DNA of 64,000 bases from Bowmanella dokdonensis (GCF_017254865.1 NZ_JAFKCV010000003.1:62001-126000); one strand, 5' to 3'; shown: positions 26,042 through 35,270, counted from the first letter of the stretch. A program made the numbers and translations. The notes: generated from the letters alone by a model not told the origin.

Positions 26042-26395
26042 TTAAGGCGTCCCGGGACAAAAACTTTGATTAACACTTTATTCAAATTTCTAACGATGCA
26101 AAACGGTAAGACCGTTGCGAATCCGTTTAACAGCCTTACCTTATTTGACAAAGTTCAAGGCGCATTTTGAAAAATCAGGAAGGTAAATACCTTGCCAGGC
26201 GTTTAAACGCTGATCAGTTCCTGAGAGAATTAACCTGAGACATTGCTCCGGGATGGGGAAACGAGGGGCTGGGGAAGGGGCCACTATCGAGTGGTTCTTT
26301 ACCGTGGATACAATCTCTTAGTGACTGAAAATCTCGTTCTCTGTGACAGTTTCCAAAAGACCTGAAATTACCTGTACGATAGCGGCGGGTATTCT
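26042..26395. other. Intergenic region between GH43 and the CsrB-like RNA
   Basis: No gene is supported; the short minus-strand frame at 26214-26405 has no family features. The segment contains the palindrome GTCCCGGGAC (26049-26058) in the GH43 leader, and a nested inverted-repeat structure at 26175-26224. Confidence 0.5.
26175..26224. repeat. Nested inverted repeats forming a three-way-junction-like fold
   Basis: TCAGGAA (26175-26181) pairs with TTCCTGA (26218-26224). Between them lie AAGGTAAATACCTT (26180-26193) and the perfect 12-bp palindrome GCGTTTAAACGC (26199-26210). No T-run follows, so it is not a typical terminator. Role unknown. Confidence 0.5.
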
Positions 26396-26413
26396 TGTAA
26401 GACATTTCTCACA
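26396..26413 (+). promoter_or_regulatory. GacA/UvrY upstream activating box
   Basis: TGTAAG-N6-CTCACA (N6 = ACATTT) matches the GacA/UvrY consensus TGTAAG-N6-CTTACA with one difference and is a wobble-type palindrome. It is centred about 180 bp before the predicted start of the CsrB-like RNA, the distance reported for csrB and rsmY/Z promoters. Confidence 0.75.
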
Positions 26414-26583
26414 TTGCTGTAGGATAAACTGCTTTTTTTCTCCTTCCAACTTCCTACGAAAATTCGTAACCACCTAATTAATAAAGTAAAAACTTTGAAA
26501 GTTCGTGTCCGAGCCGACTGGGGCTGTTGCGACTGACGATTTTACTCCATGGTAAAAAAGCGGCTTTCCTTTATCTTTATCCC

Positions 26584-26842
26584 TGTCACAAGGAAACACG
26601 ATGGGTCACGGACGAATTGGGACAACTCCAGGACGGAGAATACTGCCCGGATGGATTCAGGCAGTCAAGAAGGACAAAGGAAAGGACCCGCTTAAGGATA
26701 AGCGTCTTACTCAGGAAGGGTAAGGTTGAAAGGACAGGAATCCACAGGGACATGGGACAAGGACTGGTTTGATTGCAACGGAGTGCAATAAAGGGATTTT
26801 GTCATTGGTAGGGGCGCGGCCATTTGGCCGCGCCTTTATTAT
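26584..26842 (+). ncRNA. csrB: CsrB/CsrC-family sRNA (CsrA-sequestering)
   Basis: Nineteen GGA triplets occur on this strand between 26590 and 26800, far above chance for a 230-nt stretch. Several sit in hairpin loops, the preferred CsrA site: CGCTTA-AGGA-TAAGCG (26689-26704), CTCC-AGGAC-GGAG (26627-26639), TGCC...GGCA enclosing two GGA (26644-26663), and ATTGCA-ACGGAG-TGCAAT (26772-26789). The RNA ends in a strong GC stem plus T-rich tail. The 5' end is estimated from TATCTT at 26572-26577 and the GacA-box distance, so it may shift by some bases. Such RNAs bind many CsrA dimers and relieve CsrA control of carbon storage, motility and biofilm genes. The open frame at 26527-26772 lies within it and is judged non-coding. 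Confidence 0.88.
26811..26842 (+). terminator. Terminator of the CsrB-like RNA
   Basis: GGCGCGGCC (26813-26821) pairs perfectly with GGCCGCGCC (26826-26834) over an ATTT loop, followed by TTTATTATAT. It ends the sRNA 30 bp before the converging DUF3301 stop. Confidence 0.92.
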
Positions 26843-26872
26843 ATGTGGCCTGCAAAATGTCGCTTATCGAAA

Positions 26873-27175
26873 TCAGATGCGATAGGGGGGCAGAACAGTT
26901 TCCGTTACCTTCAGTCCTGTCATGATCAAGCGCCCCTGATAACTGTCCTCTCCGTTGCCGGAGAATTCAAAATTGAACTCGCTGTGCCAGTCGAGTTTAC
27001 CCCTGTTGGCGACGGGGCGGGTCTTGATCCGGGCCAAAGCAATAAACTGCAGCCCTTGTTGCTGACAATAACGCTCAAGGTAGGCGGCAGCCTGTTCACT
27101 GATGGCCCGGATACGCCAGAATTGCCAGCCAATTGCGCTAATCAACAGCAAAAGCACCACATCAAACAAGCTCAT
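26873..27175 (-). CDS. DUF3301 family membrane protein
   Basis: This 100-residue protein starts MSLFDVVLLLLISAIGWQFWRIRAISEQAAAYLERYCQQQGLQFIALA. One N-terminal transmembrane helix is followed by the FW-R pattern and the conserved CxxxGLQxL segment of DUF3301. The C-terminal half has paired strands (EFNFEFSGNGEDSYQGRLIMTG). The function is unknown. It overlaps the DUF3549 gene upstream by 4 bp, forming a conserved two-gene unit in this order of bacteria. Confidence 0.85.
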   Translation of the reverse strand: MSLFDVVLLLLISAIGWQFWRIRAISEQAAAYLERYCQQQGLQFIALARIKTRPVANRGKLDWHSEFNFEFSGNGEDSYQGRLIMTGLKVTETVLPPYRI

Positions 27176-28191
27176 TGGGCCTTCTCACTAAATAGCTGGC
27201 CAATTGCGCGGGTTAGTCCCGGGGACTTGTCTGTGCTCCTGAGTGCCGCCAGCATCTTGTTTCTCAGACAGGGAATGCGCACCAGGTCGGCAAATACCGC
27301 GCCGAACAGATCCGCTGGTTGTTGGGCCAGCTTCTCCAGATAGGGACGGAGCAATTCGTCCTTTTCCAGCCGGTGCCAGTGCCGGCCAGATATAGTGATC
27401 AGCAGATCTGCGTCTGGTGCATTGTCAGGAGCGAGTAGCTTTTCCAACTCCCCTTCAACTAATCCGTCGGCAGTACTTCGGCTCAGGGCCCGTAATCCCG
27501 CAAGCTGGATGGAATGGTCATCAGGATTGTTTCGCATCAGCGCAATAACACACTCAGTCATGGGGATGCCAGGTGTCTGACTTTCCAGCGACTGCATCAG
27601 GGCGACCTGCACGGGCTGCGCCAATCGGGGGAAGTTTTCCAATAGCAGTGTCTGCACTGATGGCTCGCCGGCGCGCACCACCATATCGGCCAATCCCTGC
27701 AGCGGAACCGATTGCCAATGGTGTAGCTCAGGCTCCCTCAGGTAAGCAAGGGCTTGGCCCAGTTGTTCAGCCGCGGGTAATTTCAGTGCATGGCGAACCT
27801 GGGCGTTGAAGTCGGCCATCTGCTGCTGACCCGGTACAAAGCTGAAAGGATGATCCGGCAATGACTCCAGTTTTTTTTCCTGGATCTGTTTGCCAAGCAG
27901 TTCTACCACCATGTGAAGAAACTGATTCCTGGCGGCCAGGACCAACATGCCCTGCTCATCCAAAGGCAGCTTCAAGAACCAGATATAGTGCTGACTGGAA
28001 AGCTGTTTGTTCCAGAACAGCACGGCCAGCCAGGCCTGCCCCAACCTTGGGTAGGGATGGGGGCGCTGATTATTCTCGATTTCCAGAAAAGTCTGGCTGT
28101 TGAGTGGGCGGATGCCTCGGCCCAAATCATAGATTCGGTATTGGCATCCGGATTGGAGCAGGAATTCGCTAAGTGTATCGATGACGGTCAT
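27172..28191 (-). CDS. DUF3549 family protein
   Basis: This 339-residue soluble protein begins MTVIDTLSEFLLQSGCQYRIYDLGRGIRPLNSQTFLEIENNQRPHPYPRLGQAWLAVLFWN, the recognisable DUF3549 start. The second half is a run of helical repeats rich in Leu and Ala, of HEAT-like appearance. The function is unknown. It is transcribed divergently from the YqcC-TruC gene (68-bp gap) and overlaps the DUF3301 gene by 4 bp. Confidence 0.85.
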   Translation of the reverse strand: MTVIDTLSEFLLQSGCQYRIYDLGRGIRPLNSQTFLEIENNQRPHPYPRLGQAWLAVLFWNKQLSSQHYIWFLKLPLDEQGMLVLAARNQFLHMVVELLGKQIQEKKLESLPDHPFSFVPGQQQMADFNAQVRHALKLPAAEQLGQALAYLREPELHHWQSVPLQGLADMVVRAGEPSVQTLLLENFPRLAQPVQVALMQSLESQTPGIPMTECVIALMRNNPDDHSIQLAGLRALSRSTADGLVEGELEKLLAPDNAPDADLLITISGRHWHRLEKDELLRPYLEKLAQQPADLFGAVFADLVRIPCLRNKMLAALRSTDKSPGLTRAIGQLFSEKAQ

Positions 28192-28258
28192 GTTACCCTT
28201 GTTTGCCCAGGTACTAGCAGCCCCTTAGTATACCCCGATAGAGAAGCGCAAACACCCG

Positions 28259-29347
28259 ATGTCCGACGTTATCAAGCGTAAAGCCAGTAATCGTTTGCTT
28301 GGCCGGCTGGTTACCAGTATGCAGCAGGCCAAGCTGTGGCAAACCACTTTGCCGTCTGCCCAGGCCTTGCAGAGTAAGGCACCTTTTTGTTGCGATACCC
28401 TGAGTTTCGAGCAGTGGTTGCAGTTTGTATTTGTGCCGAGCCTGGCCAGGCTGATTCAGGACAAGAAACCCCTGCCTGAGCAACTGCTGCTTCGGCCAAT
28501 GGCAGAGATGAGCTGGCAGCGCACAGAAGCCCTCGAAACTGTTTTTCAGGTACTGGTTGAATTTGATCGTCTCTATCAGCCCCTGGAGCAGTTGCAGATT
28601 CTTTATCGTGATGAGTCTTTGATAGCGGTTAACAAACCGGCCGGCCTGCTGGTCCATCGCAGCCTGATTGACAAGTATGAAACCCGCTTTGCGGTACAGG
28701 CGCTCCGAGATCAGATTGGCCAGCGGGTCTATCCTGTCCACCGCCTCGATAAGCCCACCTCAGGCGTATTGCTGTTTGCTCTTAACCCCGAAATGGCCCG
28801 ATCTATGACTGAGTTGTTTACCACCGGTCGGGTCGAAAAACGCTACCAGGCGCTGGTGCGGGGTTTTACACCTGATGAGGGGATGATTGACTACCCACTC
28901 AGGGAAAAGCTGGATAAAATCGCCGACAAACGGGCCCGCAAGGACAAGCCCGCCCAGCCGGCTTTGTCCTTGTACAGAACCTTACAACGCTTCGAACTGC
29001 CCATCCCGGTGCGTCCTTATCAGAGCGCCCGCTATTCGCTGGTGGAGCTGTGGCCTAAAACCGGTCGTAAACACCAGCTAAGACGCCATATGGCGCATCT
29101 TCGTCATCCGATAGTCGGTGACGTCAACCACGGTGATGGTAAACACAACGCCATGGTGCGGGACAGATTTGGTTTTGTTGGACTGGCGTTGACGGCATGC
29201 GAAATGAACTTTGAACATCCGCGGAGCCGACAGATGATTAAAATAACCTGCGGAACAGAGGACCGTTTCCAGGCATTATTGGCCAAATGGCGGGATTTTG
29301 GCCATTCACCACCTTATATCGAACCGGCTAGCCAAAGAGAGGAGTAA
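28259..29347 (+). CDS. truC: YqcC-TruC fusion: tRNA pseudouridine(65) synthase with N-terminal YqcC domain
   Basis: This 362-residue protein joins two proteins that are separate in E. coli. Residues about 1-108 are YqcC/DUF446-like: LVTSMQQAKLWQTTLPSAQALQSKAPFCCDTLSFEQWLQFVFVPSLARLIQDKKPLP...PMAEMSWQ. Residues about 112-350 are an RluA-type pseudouridine synthase: LYRDESLIAVNKPAGLLVHRS, the catalytic Asp in YPVHRLDKPTSGVLLFA, RYQALVRGF, and TGRKHQLRRHMAHLRHPIVGD. TruC makes pseudouridine 65 in some tRNAs. The YqcA gene follows 2 bp later, so the E. coli order yqcC-truC-yqcA is kept, and no stop or frameshift separates the two domains. Confidence 0.9.
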   Translation: MSDVIKRKASNRLLGRLVTSMQQAKLWQTTLPSAQALQSKAPFCCDTLSFEQWLQFVFVPSLARLIQDKKPLPEQLLLRPMAEMSWQRTEALETVFQVLVEFDRLYQPLEQLQILYRDESLIAVNKPAGLLVHRSLIDKYETRFAVQALRDQIGQRVYPVHRLDKPTSGVLLFALNPEMARSMTELFTTGRVEKRYQALVRGFTPDEGMIDYPLREKLDKIADKRARKDKPAQPALSLYRTLQRFELPIPVRPYQSARYSLVELWPKTGRKHQLRRHMAHLRHPIVGDVNHGDGKHNAMVRDRFGFVGLALTACEMNFEHPRSRQMIKITCGTEDRFQALLAKWRDFGHSPPYIEPASQREE

Positions 29348-29349
29348 GC

Positions 29350-29787
29350 ATGGCGCAAATAGGTATTTACTATGGCAGTGTCTATGGCAATGCCCAGCAA
29401 CTGGCTGAGGATGTTCAAGAGGTGCTGGAAGAACTCGGGCACCGGGCCCATGTCCATCACGAACCGGATCTTGCCGGGTTCCGGGAAGTGGAAGAATTAC
29501 TCTTTATCAGTTCAACCACCGGCCAGGGGGACATTCCACCCAATCTGGAACCTTTTGTACTGGAGCTCGAATCCACTTTTCCCTTGCTCAAAGGCAAGCC
29601 CTTTGCAGTAGTTGGCCTGGGTGACAGCAGCTATGGTGAGACCTACTGTGGTGCCGGTCGCAGGCTCTTTGCCTTGCTGGAGGAATTACAGGGGGAAGCC
29701 AGGGCGCCGCTTCTGAAAGTCGATGCCTGTGAAACCCTGGATCCCCAGGACGAGGTGCTGCCCTGGCTCAGGGAGGTATATTCTTGA
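29350..29787 (+). CDS. yqcA: YqcA/MioC-type flavodoxin
   Basis: This 145-residue FMN-binding flavodoxin shows the phosphate-binding loop IYYGSVYGNAQQLA (GSxxGNA), the second FMN loop ISSTTGQGDIPPN, and VVGLGDSSYGETYCGAGRRL. The short chain and TGQGDIPxN are typical of the MioC/YqcA group. Its electron partner is unknown; its constant position next to truC suggests a link to tRNA modification. GAGAGGAGT precedes the ATG. Confidence 0.92.
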   Translation: MAQIGIYYGSVYGNAQQLAEDVQEVLEELGHRAHVHHEPDLAGFREVEELLFISSTTGQGDIPPNLEPFVLELESTFPLLKGKPFAVVGLGDSSYGETYCGAGRRLFALLEELQGEARAPLLKVDACETLDPQDEVLPWLREVYS

Positions 29788-29796
29788 TAGTGACAA

Positions 29797-29819
29797 GTGA
29801 CAGGTCTAAAACCTGTTAC
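29797..29819. terminator. Possible hairpin between yqcA and dapD
   Basis: GTGACAGGT (29797-29805) pairs with ACCTGTTAC (29811-29819) with one G-U pair and a CTAAA loop. There is no T-run, so termination is only a guess. It lies between convergent genes. Confidence 0.35.
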
Positions 29820-29838
29820 CTGCCACTGGATGTACTCG

Positions 29839-30663
29839 CTATTCCGCACCCCGCAGCAGGGCATTGATACCCACCTTGGCACGGGTCTTGGCATCTACCT
29901 TCTTGACGATAATCGCCGCATAAAGGCTGTACTTGCCGTCTTTAGACGGCAGGTTGCCAGGCACCACCACGGAGCCGGCCGGTACCCTTCCGTAATGAAT
30001 TTCGCCGGATTCCCGGTCATAGATGCGGGTGCTCTGGCCGATGTACACGCCCATGGAAATGACTGCTCCCTCCTCGACTATCACGCCTTCGACGATTTCT
30101 GAGCGTGCGCCAATAAAGCAGTTGTCTTCGATAATGGTGGGATTGGCCTGCAGGGGCTCGAGCACCCCGCCGATGCCGACACCGCCTGACAAGTGCACAT
30201 GCTTGCCTATCTGGGCACAGGAACCGACTGTCGCCCAGGTGTCCACCATGGAGCCCTCGTCAACAAAGGCGCCAATATTGACATAAGATGGCATCAGGAC
30301 CACGTTCTTGCCCACGTAGCTGCCAGTGCGGACCGTCGCCGGCGGCACCACCCTGACCCCCTCTGCGGCAAACTGCTCGGCGCTGTAATGGCTGTACTTA
30401 AGAGGGACCTTGTCATAAAAGCGGCTTTCGGCTCCGTCCATTACCTGATTGTCATGCAGGCGGAAGTACAGCAGCACGGCTTTTTTTAACCACTGGTGCA
30501 CGACCCACTCACCGGCAATTTTTTCGGCCACCCGGGCCTTGCCCTGGTTAAGCAACTGGATAGTGTCGGCTACCGCAGAACGGACTTTTTCGTCGGCGGT
30601 AGCCGCGGTCAGATTGGCGCGTTGTTCGAAGGCGGATTCGATAATGGATTTCAGTTCGGACAT
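29839..30663 (-). CDS. dapD: 2,3,4,5-tetrahydropyridine-2,6-dicarboxylate N-succinyltransferase
   Basis: This 274-residue enzyme carries out the succinylation step in the lysine and diaminopimelate pathway. The left-handed beta-helix is visible as hexapeptide repeats ([49 protein letters not shown]), with [34 protein letters not shown] and the end [29 protein letters not shown]. The length equals E. coli DapD. Its start overlaps the 3' end of glnD by 13 bp, in the common map-glnD-dapD order. Confidence 0.97.
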   Translation of the reverse strand: MSELKSIIESAFEQRANLTAATADEKVRSAVADTIQLLNQGKARVAEKIAGEWVVHQWLKKAVLLYFRLHDNQVMDGAESRFYDKVPLKYSHYSAEQFAAEGVRVVPPATVRTGSYVGKNVVLMPSYVNIGAFVDEGSMVDTWATVGSCAQIGKHVHLSGGVGIGGVLEPLQANPTIIEDNCFIGARSEIVEGVIVEEGAVISMGVYIGQSTRIYDRESGEIHYGRVPAGSVVVPGNLPSKDGKYSLYAAIIVKKVDAKTRAKVGINALLRGAE

Positions 30664-33299
30664 GTTTCACTCTGATATTGTTGATCCAGTATTGCGATCA
30701 ATTGTTTTTTAAGGATTACCTGCTCTTCGTTGCTGAGCGCCAGCCCCTGAGCGTTGGTCAGGATAAAAAGGTCTTCAGCGCGCTCGCCTATGGTGGTGAT
30801 CTTTGCCATGTGCAGTGACAAGCCAAGCTCAACAAACTGATGACTGATGGTGGCCAGTAGCCCCGGCGCGTCCAGCGCCTCCATTTCCAGCAGGGTCATG
30901 TTGGCCTGGTTGGTGAAAAAACGCATCTTGACTGGCACGTTCAACTGCTTCATCCGCCTGGGCATCTTGCGGTTATTGGTATGGCGATGGCCGGGGCGGG
31001 CCAACTGGGTGACAATGGCCTGTTTCAGATTCTGGCGGCGGGACACTGATTCAATACGGCTGCCGTCATGTTCAAGGATGATAAAACTGTCGAACACGTA
31101 ACCATCCTGGGTACTCATGATCTGGGCGTCATGTATAGAGCAGTTGCGACTATCCAGGACAGAGGCGACCTGGGCAAACAGGGTGGCCCGGTCTCGGCCA
31201 TAAAGGATAAGCTCAGTACCCGCCTTGGATGTATCGTCGCTCAGTTCCACCAGCACCTGGTGTTCGTCCAGCTCTTCATGGCCGAGGATGACACTGGCAT
31301 GCCAGATTAACTGGCTGGGCTTGAAGCGAACGAAATAATCCCAGTCCAGTCGCTGCCAAAACTCCTGCACCTGATCGGCATTACGGCCCATACTGACCAG
31401 CATGTTAATGGCTTCCTGCTTGTGTTCATCCACCTTGGACTGCAGATCGATCTGACATTCCAGGCCATTCTCCAGAGCCTTACGGGTCATCTGGTAGAGC
31501 TCGCGTAACAGGGATGCTTTCCAGTCATTCCAGAGGTTGTCATTGGTGGCGCGGATATCGGCGAGGGTCAGGGCATACAAATGGTTCAGGTAGGATTTGT
31601 TGCGCACCTTGCCGGCAAATTCGCGGATCACTTCGGGATCGTAGATATCACGGCGCTGGGCGGTAACGGACATCAGCAGGTGGTGCTCTACCAGCCAGAC
31701 CAGCAGTTCCCTGTCTTTGCCCGACAAACCGTGGCTGTCACTGAAACGGGCCAGATCCTCGGCGCCCAGCTTGGAATGATCCCCCCCCCGGCCTTTGCCG
31801 ATATCGTGAAAAATGCCGGCAATATACAAAAGTTCCGGCTTATCCAGGTTCTGCATAATGCGATGGCAGCGGGGAAAGTCCTTGGCACCTTCAGGCTGGC
31901 TGTAATGATAGATATGCTTGACCAACCTATGGGTGTGTTCATCCACCGTATAGGCATGGAACAGATCAAACTGCATCATGCCCACTATCTGGTTCCACTC
32001 CGGCAGGTAAGCCTGCATGATGCCGTGCTTATGGGCCAGATCCCAGGCCAGGCCAAAAAAGCGCGGATGGCGCAAAAGTAGCATAAAGATTTCACGGCAG
32101 GGTTGATGCTCGCAGAAATAATGGGCGCGAAAGCTGCGCCTGGCATTGCGCATCAGGCGCAAGGTTGCAGAGTGCAGTCCCGTGGCCTGGGGCGTGTCGG
32201 CGACCAGCAACAAAAAGCTCAGCAGCTTTTCCGGGGTGTCGAAGACCTGGTCATGGCGTGCCTGTATCAACCCGTCGGCCAGGGCAAAATCCTGGTTGAT
32301 GGGAACAAACTTGCGCACCTTAGTGGCCAGAATATCCTGGCGAAAATGCTGCAGCAGCATTTCATTCAGCTCGCTGATGCGCCTGACGGTGCGAAAAAAG
32401 GCCTTCATCATGGTTTCCACCGAGGCCTTGCCTTCGTCCCCATAACCAAGTCGTTTGGCGACCTGGGGCTGGTAGTCGAACAACAGCCGGTTTTCGCTGC
32501 GTCCGGCCACCAGATGCAGGTTGAAGCGGATACGCCACAGATGATTCCGGCATTCCAGCAGTTCTTCGAACTCACGGGTGGTAAAGTAGCCGTGCTCCAC
32601 CAGTTCCTGGCCTTTGAGCACTTTGAAATGCTTCTTTGCTACCCAGCCAATATTCTGAATATCCCGCAGGCAGCCGGGATTTTCCTTGACGTTGGGTTCA
32701 AGGTTGTAGGCTGTGCCGTTGAATTTGGCGTGACGTTGTAATTGCTCTTCATACTTGGCAATAAAGAAATCCTGACTGCTCCAGAACCTTTTGCCCTGCA
32801 CTTTTTCCTGCAACTGTTCAAACGTCGCCTGGCTGCCTGTCAGCAGCCGGGCTTCGACCAGGTTAGTGGCGATGGTAATATCCGCCTTGCCGAGCTTTAC
32901 AGTCTCACTGACCGTGCGCACCGCCTGACCCACATCCAGACCTATATCCCACAGCAGGGTAATAAAGCGACCCACTCTGTCCTTGGTTTCATCCGGTAAG
33001 GGCTTGTGGCTTAGCAGCAGTAAATCCACGTCAGAATAGGGCTGTAACTGACCGCGACCGTAGCCCCCAACAGCCACCAGAGCCAAATCCTTTTGCCGTG
33101 AGAGTTCCATCAGTTGCCAGGCATGGCAGAGCAGGGCGTCGACAAACCCGGCCCGTCCAGTCACCAGGTTGTCAACCTGCAAACTGGCAGATTCTTCCCT
33201 CAGCCATTGATAGCTGTTTTCCACACAGGCTTTGAACGCCGGCACATTGTCCGGCGTGCTGATCATCTTGATTTGCCTGAGCAGGCTTTGCAGGGACAA
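30651..33299 (-). CDS. glnD: Bifunctional uridylyltransferase/uridylyl-removing enzyme of PII
   Basis: This 882-residue GlnD modifies PII in response to glutamine. Domain order: nucleotidyltransferase with [20 protein letters not shown] (G-G and DxD), a helical middle part, the HD hydrolase domain with [30 protein letters not shown] and EHHLLM, and two C-terminal ACT domains ([24 protein letters not shown] and [25 protein letters not shown]). All catalytic motifs seem intact. The codons for GRGGD contain nine C on the plus strand (31781-31789), a slippage-prone tract inside the HD motif. The start is 10 bp beyond map. Confidence 0.96.
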   Translation of the reverse strand: MSLQSLLRQIKMISTPDNVPAFKACVENSYQWLREESASLQVDNLVTGRAGFVDALLCHAWQLMELSRQKDLALVAVGGYGRGQLQPYSDVDLLLLSHKPLPDETKDRVGRFITLLWDIGLDVGQAVRTVSETVKLGKADITIATNLVEARLLTGSQATFEQLQEKVQGKRFWSSQDFFIAKYEEQLQRHAKFNGTAYNLEPNVKENPGCLRDIQNIGWVAKKHFKVLKGQELVEHGYFTTREFEELLECRNHLWRIRFNLHLVAGRSENRLLFDYQPQVAKRLGYGDEGKASVETMMKAFFRTVRRISELNEMLLQHFRQDILATKVRKFVPINQDFALADGLIQARHDQVFDTPEKLLSFLLLVADTPQATGLHSATLRLMRNARRSFRAHYFCEHQPCREIFMLLLRHPRFFGLAWDLAHKHGIMQAYLPEWNQIVGMMQFDLFHAYTVDEHTHRLVKHIYHYSQPEGAKDFPRCHRIMQNLDKPELLYIAGIFHDIGKGRGGDHSKLGAEDLARFSDSHGLSGKDRELLVWLVEHHLLMSVTAQRRDIYDPEVIREFAGKVRNKSYLNHLYALTLADIRATNDNLWNDWKASLLRELYQMTRKALENGLECQIDLQSKVDEHKQEAINMLVSMGRNADQVQEFWQRLDWDYFVRFKPSQLIWHASVILGHEELDEHQVLVELSDDTSKAGTELILYGRDRATLFAQVASVLDSRNCSIHDAQIMSTQDGYVFDSFIILEHDGSRIESVSRRQNLKQAIVTQLARPGHRHTNNRKMPRRMKQLNVPVKMRFFTNQANMTLLEMEALDAPGLLATISHQFVELGLSLHMAKITTIGERAEDLFILTNAQGLALSNEEQVILKKQLIAILDQQYQSETCPN

Positions 33300-33308
33300 A
33301 GTGTTTCC

Positions 33309-34097
33309 TTATGAATGGTTTAGCACGCGTTCAATGCTTTCATCGCTGCGCAGGGTGAGTATTTCACAACCGTTGGCCGTGACCAGCAGGGTATGTTCCC
33401 ATTGTGCGCTGAGGCTCCTGTCCTTGGTCACCACTGTCCAGCCATCCTTAAGCAGCTTGGAATGACGCTTACCGGCGTTGATCATCGGCTCAATGGTCAG
33501 GCACATGCCCTCCTGCAGCACTTCACCTGTGCCGGGACGACCATAGTGCAAGACCTGGGGTTCTTCATGGAATTCCTTGCCGATTCCATGGCCACAGTAT
33601 TCCCGCACTACAGAGTAGTTGTGCTGTTCCGCATGTTGTTGGATGGCATGACCGATATCACCCAGGTGCACGCCCGGGCGGACCATCTGAATGCCTTTGT
33701 ACATACATTCCTGGGTTACCTTGATCAGGCGCTGAGCCAGGATAGTGGGCTCACCGACCACAAACATCTTGGAGGTATCCCCGTGATAGCCGTCTTTGAT
33801 AACTGTCACGTCGATGTTAATGATGTCGCCATCTTTTAGCTTCTTGTCCGCCGGGATCCCATGACAGATGACATGATTGACAGAGGTGCAGACGGACTTG
33901 GGGAAACCGTGGTAATTCAGTGGTGCCGGCACTGCCTGCTGTTTATTGACAATATAGTCGTGGCAGATGTCATTCAGCTCGTCAGTGGTGACGCCTTTTT
34001 TTACATAAGGGCCAATCATCTCCAGTACCTCGGCGGCGAGTTTGCCAGCCACACGCATTTTGTCTATTTCGTCGGGGGTTTTTATAATGGCAGTCAA
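33309..34097 (-). CDS. map: Methionine aminopeptidase, type I
   Basis: This 262-residue metalloenzyme removes N-terminal methionine. Motifs: GFPKSVCTSVNHVICHGIP (substrate His), GDIINIDVTVIKDGYHGDTSKMF (metal Asp pair), YCGHGIGKEFHEEPQVLHYG (metal His), LTIEPMINAG (Glu) and SLSAQWEHTLLVT (Glu). It is the first gene of the map-glnD-dapD unit and is divergent from rpsB, as in many gammaproteobacteria. Confidence 0.97.
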   Translation of the reverse strand: MTAIIKTPDEIDKMRVAGKLAAEVLEMIGPYVKKGVTTDELNDICHDYIVNKQQAVPAPLNYHGFPKSVCTSVNHVICHGIPADKKLKDGDIINIDVTVIKDGYHGDTSKMFVVGEPTILAQRLIKVTQECMYKGIQMVRPGVHLGDIGHAIQQHAEQHNYSVVREYCGHGIGKEFHEEPQVLHYGRPGTGEVLQEGMCLTIEPMINAGKRHSKLLKDGWTVVTKDRSLSAQWEHTLLVTANGCEILTLRSDESIERVLNHS

Positions 34098-34242
34098 TGC
34101 TTTTTCCGTAGCTAGTTCTTATCCTGGAGCAGGTCGGTTGCCTCTGTTCCAAAACAAAAAAGTAAAATAGGGACAGGGCGCATTCTAGCCTCTGAGACCC
34201 TTGCTGTATAGGTTAGGCTGGGCCAGAAACGATAACTACTGG

Positions 34243-34272
34243 TTGTATCTTATAGCCCTGTCGTGGTATAAA
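34243..34272 (+). promoter_or_regulatory. rpsB-tsf promoter
   Basis: TTGTAT (34243-34248) and TATAAA (34267-34272) are 18 bp apart, followed by the GC-rich discriminator GCGCCCGC typical of stringently controlled translation genes. It gives a leader of roughly 150 nt. Confidence 0.6.
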
Positions 34273-34315
34273 GCGCCCGCAATTTTCGCCGACTCAGATG
34301 TTACCGGTCGGCAAG

Positions 34316-34427
34316 AATGCAAATTTTTATTAAACACACACATACATCGACACGGTTTTCGGGGTGTCCGCCAGGCGGATCGAGAGCTGGGATGTATGGA
34401 GGCCTAACCCCATTTGAGGAAATTCTA
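34316..34427 (+). promoter_or_regulatory. Structured rpsB leader (S2 autoregulation type)
   Basis: CATACATC (34341-34348) pairs perfectly with GATGTATG (34391-34398). Inside are GACAC...GTGTC and the small hairpin CCGCCAGGCGG. The leader directly precedes AGGAAATTCTA-ATG. A conserved rpsB 5' UTR fold that serves as the S2 operator has been described in gammaproteobacteria; the position and stem order fit, although the exact match was not tested. Confidence 0.6.
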
Positions 34428-35156
34428 ATGGCAAACGTATCTATGCGTGACATGCTGCAAGCCGGCGTGCACTTCGGTCACCAGACCCGTTACTGGAACC
34501 CGAAAATGAAACCTTTCATCTTCGGCGCCCGTAACAAGGTTCATATCATCAACCTGGAAAAAACGGTTCCGCTGTTCAACAGCGCGTTGAACTACCTGTC
34601 CAGTGTTTCTTCCAAGAAAGGCAAGATCCTGTTCGTCGGTACCAAGCGTGCCGCCTCTGATGCCGTTAAAGAAGCGGCTCAGCGTTGCGATCAGTTCTAC
34701 GTCAACAAGCGCTGGTTGGGCGGTATGCTGACCAACTGGAAAACTGTTCGTCAGTCCATCAAGCGCCTGAAAGATCTTGAGCAGCAGGCTCAGGACGGTA
34801 CGTTCGAGAAGCTGACCAAGAAAGAAGCCCTGATGCTGACTCGTGAAATGTCCAAGCTGGAATCCAGTCTGGGTGGTATCAAAGACATGGGCGGTCTGCC
34901 TGATGTATTGTTCGTCGTCGATGCCGACCATGAGCATATCGCCATCACTGAAGCCAGAAATCTGGGTATCCCTGTGGTTGCCGTGGTCGATACCAATTCC
35001 GATCCGGATGGTGTGGATTACGTCATTCCCGGTAACGACGATGCCATCCGTGCAGTACAGCTCTATCTGAACGCCGCGGCGGACGCAGTCAGCCAGGGCC
35101 GTGAGCAGAACCTGGAAACCCAGGCTGAAAGCGACGACTTCGTAGAAGCTGAATAA
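34428..35156 (+). CDS. rpsB: 30S ribosomal protein S2
   Basis: This 242-residue protein begins [46 protein letters not shown], the S2 signature, with a second signature [49 protein letters not shown]. It sits on the 30S subunit and is needed for S1 binding. The 34428 ATG has GAGGAAATT upstream; the frame upstream to 34317 lies within the leader. An attenuator-like hairpin separates it from tsf. Confidence 0.98.
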   Translation: MANVSMRDMLQAGVHFGHQTRYWNPKMKPFIFGARNKVHIINLEKTVPLFNSALNYLSSVSSKKGKILFVGTKRAASDAVKEAAQRCDQFYVNKRWLGGMLTNWKTVRQSIKRLKDLEQQAQDGTFEKLTKKEALMLTREMSKLESSLGGIKDMGGLPDVLFVVDADHEHIAITEARNLGIPVVAVVDTNSDPDGVDYVIPGNDDAIRAVQLYLNAAADAVSQGREQNLETQAESDDFVEAE

Positions 35157-35212
35157 TCTCATTCCCATGTCACGACAGGCTGACTCGTCGGCCTCTGAAC
35201 AATGGATGACAT

Positions 35213-35241
35213 ACACAGGGGCTTGAATGCCCCTGTGTTTT
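35213..35241 (+). terminator. Intercistronic terminator/attenuator between rpsB and tsf
   Basis: ACACAGGGGC (35213-35222) pairs perfectly with GCCCCTGTGT (35229-35238), loop TTGAAT, followed by TTTTA. A terminator-like hairpin at this place is known in E. coli, where it lowers tsf expression relative to rpsB. Confidence 0.85.
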
Positions 35242-35270
35242 AACGAACAAACCTACTGAGGAATTTTAAA

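Noticed and set aside
26214-26405. A 63-codon minus-strand frame before the sRNA
   Set aside because: No ribosome site, no domain and a composition unlike neighbouring genes; it also runs into the GacA box.
26527-26772. An 81-codon open frame on the plus strand
   Set aside because: It lies within the CsrB-like RNA, is rich in Arg/Gly because of the GGA repeats, and shows no family features.
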